Source: Thermoplasmatota archaeon
GTDB lineage: Archaea; Thermoplasmatota; E2; DHVEG-1
DNA length: 5,728 bases
NCBI GenBank assembly: GCA_030609445.1
Contig: JAUWCF010000076.1
Span: 1-5,728, forward strand
Reading direction: 5' to 3'
A program made the position numbers and the translations under genes. Within the stretch, counting starts at the first letter, position 1; each line of letters opens with the position of its first letter. The notes under the pieces were generated by a model that saw only the letters and a list, made by a program, of their open reading frames with translations, was not told the DNA's origin and ran no database searches. Below are positions 1 through 5,022 of the stretch, piece after piece.

Positions 1-18
1 GCAATTGAATGTATTGTC

Positions 19-34
19 TGGCCTCTAGAGGCCA
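19..34. repeat. Perfect 16-base GC-rich palindrome
   Basis: TGGCCTCTAGAGGCCA reads the same on both strands with no mismatch; the flanking bases (C18, A35) do not pair, so the symmetry ends there. As single-stranded RNA or DNA it could form a 6-base-pair stem with a CTAG loop. No T run follows on either strand, so it is not a standard intrinsic terminator. It lies about 115 bases past the phoU stop. A protein-binding site or part of a repeated element is possible; function unknown. Confidence 0.6.
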
Positions 35-40
35 ATCCTG

Positions 41-58
41 CATCCCAACCATCCCAGC
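41..58. repeat. Short imperfect tandem repeat (2 x 9 bases)
   Basis: CATCCCAAC is followed directly by CATCCCAGC, identical at 8 of 9 positions. It sits beside the 16-base palindrome in a locally GC-rich patch (25 of 42 bases G or C over 19-60 by my count) within AT-rich DNA. Two units only, so it may be a chance duplication. Confidence 0.45.
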
Positions 59-86
59 CTAAGGTAATAATGTCATTCTAGAAGGA

Positions 87-102
87 TTTTTCGATTTATT
101 TC
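87..102 (+). terminator. Possible T-rich terminator for a convergent plus-strand transcript
   Basis: The plus strand carries a five-T run at 87-91 and a further T-rich stretch to 102, shortly after a TAG at 79-81 that closes a plus-strand frame open from the left edge. Archaeal transcription often ends at such T-rich tracts without a hairpin. The minus strand (end of the phoU transcript) shows only short T4 runs in this region, so it has no clear terminator. Weak evidence: T-rich words are common in this DNA. Confidence 0.22.
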
Positions 103-150
103 AAAATAACTTCATATCACTGACCAATATCGTATTTTGCAAAATTTCTT

Positions 151-801
151 CTATTTTATTTCTACTCTTCTACCAGTTACCATATAATTGACTTTCTCTG
201 CAATTTTACATGCATGGTCTGCACAACGTTCAAGATATCTAGCAATCATGATATAATACATACATCGCTTGATATTTTTGCTATCCTGCATCATATAAGT
301 AAGTGTTTCTCTGAATATAGATTCACGGAGGGAGTCGACATCATCATCTCTGCAACGAAATGACGGTATATCAACTGCTTCTTTATTTTCATATGCTTTA
401 AGTACATCAGAGATCATGCCATCAACAATTTCACTCATATGAGGAATACTGACTAGTTTTGCGACAGATGGTTTATCTGCAATTTCTTTTACAAACTTAG
501 CAATATCCTTTCCATATCTCCCGATTCTTGTAAGATAAGTAATCATTTTCAATGAAGCTCCAATAACTCTCATATCTTTTGCCATGGGCTGATACATAGA
601 AATTGTCTGTAAACAGCGATGTTCTATTGTATCGTCCATCTTCATCAACTTCTCTTTATCAGCATAGACCTTATCTGCAAGTTTTACGTCTTGATTTTTC
701 AACGAAACAATTGAATTCTTAAGCATTCCTTGTGCAAGTTCTCCCATTTCTACAATGTCATCTTTAATCTTTTTTAATTGTTCATTAAATTTAGATCCCA
801 T
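151..801 (-). CDS. phoU: PhoU-family phosphate transport regulator
   Basis: Cytoplasmic helical protein that in well-studied bacteria restrains Pst uptake and signalling; its role here without a visible PhoR/PhoB pair is inferred. 216 aa, normal size for PhoU, with two three-helix repeats. ATG 801 has GGAGG (811-815) 9 bases upstream. Seen: repeat 1 contains MYQPMAKDMRVIGASLKMI (69-87) and RIGRYGKDIAK (92-102); repeat 2 contains SLRESIFRETLTYMMQD (157-173) and RYLERCADHACKIAEKVNYMVTGR (188-211 region), the familiar ending of PhoU. The second repeat keeps the E..xD-type metal motif (E191, D195), whereas repeat 1 has RIGRYGKD where the usual form is RIGDxxxx, so an arginine (95) replaces the expected acidic residue. 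Last gene of the cluster, ending in TAG at 151. It differs from the DUF47 protein upstream, which belongs to the other PhoU-fold family. Confidence 0.94.
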   Translation of the reverse strand: MGSKFNEQLKKIKDDIVEMGELAQGMLKNSIVSLKNQDVKLADKVYADKEKLMKMDDTIEHRCLQTISMYQPMAKDMRVIGASLKMITYLTRIGRYGKDIAKFVKEIADKPSVAKLVSIPHMSEIVDGMISDVLKAYENKEAVDIPSFRCRDDDVDSLRESIFRETLTYMMQDSKNIKRCMYYIMIARYLERCADHACKIAEKVNYMVTGRRVEIK

Positions 802-810
802 ACGTTTTTT

Positions 811-815
811 CCTCC
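811..815 (-). promoter_or_regulatory. Ribosome binding site of phoU
   Basis: The coding strand reads GGAGG, directly after the pstB stop codon, with 9 bases to ATG 801. It is the strongest such site in the window, which suggests that phoU is translated independently rather than by overlap with pstB. Confidence 0.75.
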
Positions 816-1577
816 TTACCCAAATCTTCCTGTGATATAATTTTCAGTACTTTCCTCATAGGGATTTTCAAATATCTGTTTTGTTTTACCAAACTCAATC
901 AACTCCCCGATATACATGTATGCAGTATAATCACTTACTCGTGCGGCCTGCTGCATATTATGGGTAACAATAACAACAGTATACTCCTTTGACAGATAAC
1001 GAATTAGCTCCTCAATTTTTGCTGTTGCAATAGGATCAAGCGCGCTGCAGGGTTCATCCATGAGAAGAATCTCAGGTTCAACAGCAAGAGCTCTTGCGAT
1101 ACAAAGTCGTTGTTGCTGTCCGCCAGATAACGATTTTGCAGAATCACCAAGCCTATCCTTAACTTCATCCCAAATAAATGCCTGCTTTAAACACTTTTCA
1201 ACAGCCTTATTCAACTTCTTTTTATTCTTAAGTCCATGAATCCGAGGAGCATACGCAATGTTTTCATAGATGCTTTTTGGAAATGGATTAGGTTTCTGAA
1301 ACACCATACCAACATTTTTCCGTAGTTCCACAACATCCATCTTTTTATTATAAATATCTTTTCCATCGATAAGAATTGTACCTTTAACACGACAGCAATC
1401 TATGATGTCATTCATGCGGTTAAAGCAACGGATAAGTGTTGATTTCCCACAACCCGAGGGGCCAATCACTGCTGTTACTTTTTCTTCTGGTATCTTCATA
1501 TTAATGTTTTTTAAGGCTTGTTTATCGCCATACCAAAGATTAAGGTTTTTTGTCTCTATTTCAATATCTTCAGACAT
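816..1577 (-). CDS. pstB: Phosphate ABC transporter ATP-binding protein PstB
   Basis: Cytoplasmic ATPase that powers the PstCA channel. I set the start at ATG 1577 (253 aa), 5 bases after the pstA stop, with GGTGG 8 bases upstream; a reading from GTG 1589 would add MVKE and overlap pstA by 7 bases but uses a codon within the ribosome binding site. Seen, counted from 1577: Walker [10 protein letters not shown] (39-47), Q-loop [10 protein letters not shown] (91-100, the FQKPNPFP form diagnostic of PstB), ABC signature LSGGQQQR (150-157), Walker B ILLMDEP (170-176), D-loop SALD (178-181) and H-loop VTHN (204-207). The FNRMND sequence after Walker A (52-57) is also PstB-typical. All catalytic elements are intact and length matches the family. 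The stop lies 14 bases before the phoU ATG, and that gap holds the phoU ribosome binding site. Identification is firm. Confidence 0.96.
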   Translation of the reverse strand: MSEDIEIETKNLNLWYGDKQALKNINMKIPEEKVTAVIGPSGCGKSTLIRCFNRMNDIIDCCRVKGTILIDGKDIYNKKMDVVELRKNVGMVFQKPNPFPKSIYENIAYAPRIHGLKNKKKLNKAVEKCLKQAFIWDEVKDRLGDSAKSLSGGQQQRLCIARALAVEPEILLMDEPCSALDPIATAKIEELIRYLSKEYTVVIVTHNMQQAARVSDYTAYMYIGELIEFGKTKQIFENPYEESTENYITGRFG

Positions 1578-1582
1578 TTCTT

Positions 1583-2437
1583 TTACCACCGATACTTTTT
1601 TCTATAATAATTTCTCGCAATAATCGCTACAAGATTCATACATAAAACAATGAGTAAAAGCACAAGAATGGCACCAAAAATGGTAGGTCTGGTTGCCTCT
1701 ACATTTGAAGACTGTGTTGCAAGCGTATAAATAGAATAAGGCAGTGCCATAAATTCATCAAAAATAGAGGAGGGCAGATGTGTAATATAGAATGCTGCAC
1801 CAGTCATAATAATTGGTGCTGTTTCTCCAGCAGCCCGACTTAATGCAAGGATGGAACCAGTCATCATTCCAGGTAGTGCATAGGGAAGCACATGATATCG
1901 TGTTGTCTCCCATTTCGTTGAACCCAAAGCCAACGCTCCTTCTCGAATGTTTTGTGGAACTGCTCGTAATGCCTCTTGAGATGAAGCAATAATAATAGGG
2001 AGAACCATGATGGCTAGGGTTAATGCAGCTGATATAAGACTGAGTCCTAAACCTAAAAATACAACAAATAAGCCCAATCCAAGTAGACCATAGACAATAG
2101 AAGGAACGCCTGCAAGGTTATGAACAGCCAGTCGAATAGCATCAGTAAATCTACCTGGTTTTGCATATTCAACAAGATATATAGCAGAAAGTGTACCAAT
2201 TGGTAAAGCAATAAGCATAGTTAAAGTCATCAGAGATAACGTCCCAATAATCATGGGGAATATTCCGCCTGACATCATGCCATCTTTTGGAAAACTTGAA
2301 AGAAAATCCCAACTCATTTTTCCCATTCCGCCTGAAATTATGTAAAAAAGTAAAACTGCAAGAGCACATACGATAAAAAGACCGGTGAGTCGAAGAAGGG
2401 AGTAGATAATGTGTTCTTTAATTTTTTTCCATTTCAT
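1583..2437 (-). CDS. pstA: Phosphate ABC transporter permease PstA
   Basis: Second channel subunit of the Pst importer, pairing with PstC in the membrane; 284 aa, typical length. Seen: helix 1 at about 11-34, then [24 protein letters not shown] (38-61 region), the external segment characteristic of PstA, helices at about 62-90, 105-130, 134-152, 185-215 and 253-274. The EAA loop is [21 protein letters not shown] (165-185), with [11 protein letters not shown] (200-210) after it; [15 protein letters not shown] (108-122) matches the equivalent PstC block, as expected for paralogous subunits. ATG 2437 lies 2 bases after the pstC stop. GGGAG at 2449-2453, inside the last pstC codons and 11 bases before the ATG, is the likely ribosome binding site, so translation is probably coupled to pstC. 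The last two sense codons and the stop (CGG TGG TAA) contain the ribosome binding site of pstB. No frameshift or missing motif is visible. Confidence 0.95.
   Translation of the reverse strand: MKWKKIKEHIIYSLLRLTGLFIVCALAVLLFYIISGGMGKMSWDFLSSFPKDGMMSGGIFPMIIGTLSLMTLTMLIALPIGTLSAIYLVEYAKPGRFTDAIRLAVHNLAGVPSIVYGLLGLGLFVVFLGLGLSLISAALTLAIMVLPIIIASSQEALRAVPQNIREGALALGSTKWETTRYHVLPYALPGMMTGSILALSRAAGETAPIIMTGAAFYITHLPSSIFDEFMALPYSIYTLATQSSNVEATRPTIFGAILVLLLIVLCMNLVAIIARNYYRKKYRW
1586..1590 (-). promoter_or_regulatory. Ribosome binding site deciding the pstB start, inside the end of pstA
   Basis: The coding strand reads GGTGG, made of the last pstA codons (CGG TGG), then 8 bases, then ATG 1577. The GTG at 1589 that would open a longer pstB lies within this site and has no ribosome binding site of its own at good distance. 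This fixes the start at 1577 and couples pstB translation to pstA. Confidence 0.7.
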
Positions 2438-2439
2438 AG

Positions 2440-3360
2440 TTAATATTTCTCCCTAAATCGTTTCATTACTTTATCTGCAATAAAATTAATTACAAATGTA
2501 ATAACAAATAATACAATGCCAACAGCGAATAATGCATGATAATGGATACTTCCGAATGGAACCTCACCCATTTCAACTGCAATTGTCGCAGTCATCGTTC
2601 TCATCGACGTCAACATATCAAATGAGATAACCGGTGCGTTTCCCGTTGCCATAAGAACGGTCATTGTTTCACCTATCGCACGGGCAACACCGAGAATAAT
2701 CGCTGCGGTGATCCCTGAAAGAGCTGCAGGTATAACGACACCACGAATGGTATCCCATTTTGTGAGTCCCAATGCAAGAGATGCCTCTTTCATCTCTCGT
2801 GGAACAGAACGAATTGCATCCTCGGAAAGAGAAATAATAATAGGCAGCATCATCACTGCAAGCATAATTGATCCTGTTAATGCATTAAGTCTGGTTGTCG
2901 AATGAAAAAAATCATCTATCCATGCTGAAAGAACGACGAGTGCAAAAAAACCATACACAACAGATGGAATACCCGCAAGTATTTCAATTACGGGCTTCAA
3001 CGTCTCACGAATCTTCGGATGGGCAATCTCTGCAAGATAAATAGAACATCCAACACCAATAGGTACTGCGATCACTATTGCACCAAGAGTGACAAGAAAG
3101 GTTCCAAGAACCATGGGAAGTATCCCATATCTTGGAATGTTTGGTGAAGATGGATCCCATACATCGCCCGTAAAAAAATCAATGCTGTCGCCGTTAAAAA
3201 AGAACGGTAGTCCCTCCATCAAAAGAAATGCAAGGATGAGAATGATAAAGATAACTGCTGTCAGTCCAAATCCTAAAAGAATTTTTCTTACAGTTTTATC
3301 TTTAATATTGCGAATTTTTTTATAATCAAATTTTTTTAAACTAAACATCGTATGTTTCAT
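2440..3360 (-). CDS. pstC: Phosphate ABC transporter permease PstC
   Basis: One of two membrane subunits that form the phosphate channel of the Pst importer; 306 aa, usual size. Seen: a lysine-rich cytoplasmic N-terminus, a first membrane helix at about 28-50, an outside segment with FFFNGDSIDFFTGDVWDPSS (53-72) typical of PstC, then helices at about 78-110, 121-149, 160-178, 208-228 and 275-297. The EAA-type loop that contacts PstB is KEASLALGLTKWDTIRGVVIP (191-211), followed by ARAIGET (226-232). LAGIPSVVYGFFAL (128-141) is the conserved membrane block shared with PstA. ATG 3360 overlaps the pstS stop as ATGA; its ribosome binding site is modest (AAGG 4 bases upstream), which suits translation by coupling with pstS. 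Met5 (3348) is a possible but less supported start. Two seven-base A runs on the coding strand lie near the N-terminus; the frame is intact. Confidence 0.95.
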   Translation of the reverse strand: MKHTMFSLKKFDYKKIRNIKDKTVRKILLGFGLTAVIFIILILAFLLMEGLPFFFNGDSIDFFTGDVWDPSSPNIPRYGILPMVLGTFLVTLGAIVIAVPIGVGCSIYLAEIAHPKIRETLKPVIEILAGIPSVVYGFFALVVLSAWIDDFFHSTTRLNALTGSIMLAVMMLPIIISLSEDAIRSVPREMKEASLALGLTKWDTIRGVVIPAALSGITAAIILGVARAIGETMTVLMATGNAPVISFDMLTSMRTMTATIAVEMGEVPFGSIHYHALFAVGIVLFVITFVINFIADKVMKRFREKY

Positions 3361-4235
3361 GTAACCTTTTCCAACTCTTCATCAACAATATATAGAGGTA
3401 AAGGAATGAATCCTAAACTTTCTGCTACTTTCTGTCCGCCATCCTCATTTAAAATCCATCTGACGTACTGGGCAATCTCCCCAGTTGGATTAGCATTTGT
3501 GTAGATGTACAGATATCGCGAGATGGGATAATCACCAGATGCAATGTTTTCAATTGTTGGAAAGAACGCCTCTGAATTTTCATCCTCGTTCACTTTTAGT
3601 ATAATCAATTCTTCTGCCCTGTTTTCAGCATAAGCAACACCAACATATCCAATCCCTTCATCATCTCCAATGACTGCATCGACAATCTGTGCATTGCCAT
3701 TCAATGGTTGCATATCGGTTCGATAATCATTTTTATCAAGTACATGTTCTTGGAAAAAAACATAAGTTCCAGAGTTACTCTGCCGACCATAAACAGTTAT
3801 TTTAAGATCAGGACCACCAACAGATTTCCAGTTTGAAATAGAACCATTATAAATTCCACGTAATTTTTCAAAAGAAATTTCAGAAATATCTATATTTTTG
3901 TGTGTAATAATTGCGATGCCATCAAGGCATGTCTTAAATTCAACTGGATTAACACCTTGTGATTCAGCTGTTTTAATCTCACGTGAGGCATCAGCAATAT
4001 CGACCTGCCCATTAATTAACTGTGCAATACCAGTACCAGATCCACCTCCGGAAACTGATATAGTGACATTATCATTTACTTTTACGTATTCCTCTGCCCA
4101 TATCTGAGCAAGTTCAAGCATGGTGTCTGATCCTTTTTGTTTAATTTTAACTCTTGAAGAATCAAAACTAGCAAAAAAAGCAACAAGCAATACCATTGCA
4201 ACTAGTATAATAATGATTTTAATCTCCCTTTTCAC
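3357..4235 (-). CDS. pstS: Phosphate ABC transporter substrate-binding protein PstS
   Basis: Extracytoplasmic phosphate-binding protein that delivers phosphate to PstCA; 292 aa, in the normal range for the shorter PstS class. It starts at GTG 4235 with a good GGAG site 8 bases upstream; the next in-frame Met (residue 14) would lose the basic n-region. Seen: N-terminal KREIK followed by a hydrophobic stretch (about residues 6-22) that is a signal peptide or membrane anchor. There is no lipobox cysteine after it; the only cysteine (residue 103) is far away. Phosphate-site motifs are present: KGSDTM (34-39), SGGGSGTGIAQL (62-73), DIADASR (79-85) and RQSNSGTY (151-158), plus GIGYVGVAYA (194-203) and a C-terminal ILNEDGGQKVAESLGFIPLP block typical of PstS. 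The stop overlaps the pstC start as ATGA. It probably heads the pstSCAB-phoU transcript, with a candidate promoter in the preceding 72-base gap. Identification is firm; anchored versus released form is not known. Confidence 0.95.
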   Translation of the reverse strand: MKREIKIIIILVAMVLLVAFFASFDSSRVKIKQKGSDTMLELAQIWAEEYVKVNDNVTISVSGGGSGTGIAQLINGQVDIADASREIKTAESQGVNPVEFKTCLDGIAIITHKNIDISEISFEKLRGIYNGSISNWKSVGGPDLKITVYGRQSNSGTYVFFQEHVLDKNDYRTDMQPLNGNAQIVDAVIGDDEGIGYVGVAYAENRAEELIILKVNEDENSEAFFPTIENIASGDYPISRYLYIYTNANPTGEIAQYVRWILNEDGGQKVAESLGFIPLPLYIVDEELEKVT

Positions 4236-4243
4236 AGCCCCTT

Positions 4244-4247
4244 CTCC
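4244..4247 (-). promoter_or_regulatory. Ribosome binding site supporting the GTG start of pstS
   Basis: The coding strand reads GGAG, followed by 8 bases (AAGGGGCT) and GTG at 4235. Spacing is ideal. Unlike the GTG codons at 5015 and 1589, this GTG lies outside the ribosome binding site and is the only start that includes the basic n-region before the hydrophobic segment. Confidence 0.7.
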
Positions 4248-4284
4248 AAATGACTAATGCTATATTAATCAGAATCGTTTATTG

Positions 4285-4308
4285 ACATTTAAATGCTTAT
4301 TATAAAAT
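4285..4308 (-). promoter_or_regulatory. Candidate archaeal-type promoter for pstSCAB-phoU, with a 10-base palindrome
   Basis: In the 72-base gap before pstS the coding strand has two TATA-like stretches: TTTTATAATAA (4307-4297, starting right after the DUF47 stop codon and preceded by a purine-rich GCAAAATGA that could act as a BRE) and TTTAAAT (4293-4287). The second sits inside the perfect palindrome CATTTAAATG (4286-4295). Placing a start about 25 bases downstream of either box gives a 5' leader of roughly 25-45 bases that includes the pstS ribosome binding site. This is the only gap in the cluster long enough for a promoter. A palindrome over a TATA box would suit a repressor site, but AT-rich DNA makes such words by chance. 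The assignment is inference and assumes an archaeal host. Confidence 0.4.
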
Positions 4309-5006
4309 CATTTTGCAATCATTGCTCTAATCCAATCAGCAACGTTTTCAGCATGATCTGCAATATCATCTGCCCAATCAGCAATCTTTAAGAGATGATA
4401 TACATCCATAGGATCGAGTTTTTTTTCTAGGTTGTAGATTCCTTGGGTCATTTCATATTTCTTTTGATCTGCCTTCCATTCAAGTTCATGAACCTTGTAA
4501 ATATATTTCTTTGTTTGTTCCCGCTCGCGTTTTACAAAACTTGTTTCAATAAGATCTCGGATGTTTCTCACTGCATCTTGCATTGCGTCAACCGTTTTCA
4601 TTACAAGCTTTAAATGACTAATGAAAACTTCTTGTAGCTCTTTTGGAATCTTTGTATGACGCATATCAAGCATCTTTACCAGGTTTTCTGCGTGATCTAA
4701 AATCTTATCCTGCTCTCGCAGTGCCCACATGAATTTACCTTTATCAACTGGCATAAAAAGCGAAGTCGGAAGATGATTACGTAAATTTCTTTTGATCATG
4801 TCAGCTTCATGCTCAATTTCTGACACTTTTTTCGCTAAATCTGAAAAACCTTTATAATTTCCGTTATAATACTTGATTAATCCCTCTCCAAGAATTTCAG
4901 TGCATTCTCTAACCTTCTCCATATGTTTTAATAGTTGACCAAATGGAGATTTCCTCCTAAATGTATCTGCAACTGGTACTCTGAAATGATCTTTTTTTCC
5001 TACCAT
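4308..5006 (-). CDS. DUF47 / PhoU-like PiT accessory protein (TIGR00153 type)
   Basis: Predicted cytoplasmic all-helical protein of the PhoU-like DUF47 family, whose genes commonly sit next to pit and are thought to modulate PiT transport. I place the start at ATG 5006 (232 aa): AGGTG at 5013-5017 lies 6 bases upstream. A longer reading from GTG 5015 (235 aa) would use a codon that is part of that ribosome binding site. Residues below count from 5006. Seen: the N-terminal family block SPFGQLLKHMEKV (20-32); acidic and histidine motifs typical of the PhoU fold at EIEHEAD (63-69), LREQDKILDHAENL (96-109), HELEWKAD (173-180) and a C-terminal DWADDIADHAENVAD (210-224). These E/D-rich helices resemble the metal-cluster motifs of PhoU. 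There is no signal peptide or membrane helix, and length fits the family. It follows the pit stop by 16 bases, so co-transcription with pit is likely. Family is confident; a direct effect on PiT is inferred. Confidence 0.92.
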   Translation of the reverse strand: MVGKKDHFRVPVADTFRRKSPFGQLLKHMEKVRECTEILGEGLIKYYNGNYKGFSDLAKKVSEIEHEADMIKRNLRNHLPTSLFMPVDKGKFMWALREQDKILDHAENLVKMLDMRHTKIPKELQEVFISHLKLVMKTVDAMQDAVRNIRDLIETSFVKREREQTKKYIYKVHELEWKADQKKYEMTQGIYNLEKKLDPMDVYHLLKIADWADDIADHAENVADWIRAMIAK

Positions 5007-5012
5007 CTTTTT

Positions 5013-5017
5013 CACCT
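5013..5017 (-). promoter_or_regulatory. Ribosome binding site deciding the DUF47 start
   Basis: On the coding strand this reads AGGTG, followed by 6 bases and the ATG at 5006. It matches the GGTG portion of the Shine-Dalgarno consensus. The GTG inside it (5015) is in frame and would give three extra residues, but it has only a distant AGG upstream. ATG 5006 is therefore the better start. Confidence 0.7.
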
Positions 5018-5022
5018 ACATA

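Larger units (their letters stand above)
1..150. other. Left flank downstream of phoU, no assignable gene
   Basis: The region is too short to assign a gene. Three frames are open to the left edge: a plus-strand frame of 26 codons ending in TAG at 79-81, and two minus-strand frames, one from a possible ATG at 52 (17 codons) and one with no start codon after a TAG at 79-81. Open frames of this length are expected by chance. The first is slightly favoured as the tail of a convergent gene because a T-rich tract follows it. I recognise no protein family in any of them. Confidence 0.5.

Noticed and set aside
134..145. 12-base palindrome ATTTTGCAAAAT just after the phoU stop as an intrinsic terminator
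   Set aside because: There is no loop, the stem is almost all A-T, and no T run follows on the minus strand, so it is too weak to call; AT-rich DNA gives such words often.
1402..1623. Plus-strand open frame of 73 codons across the pstB-pstA junction
   Set aside because: It lies antisense to two conserved genes, has no convincing ribosome binding site, and its peptide mirrors the reverse of PstB Walker A codons.
2169..2369. Minus-strand open frame of 66 codons inside pstA in another frame
   Set aside because: It overlaps fully with the well-supported pstA frame and has a low-complexity, Cys/Phe-rich peptide with no family features.
2708..2905. Plus-strand open frames inside pstC (also 3089-3325)
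   Set aside because: Both are antisense to conserved PstC coding sequence and lack ribosome binding sites; they are by-products of the real frame.
3898..4107. Plus-strand open frame inside pstS
   Set aside because: It is antisense to the conserved phosphate-binding motifs of PstS and has no independent support.
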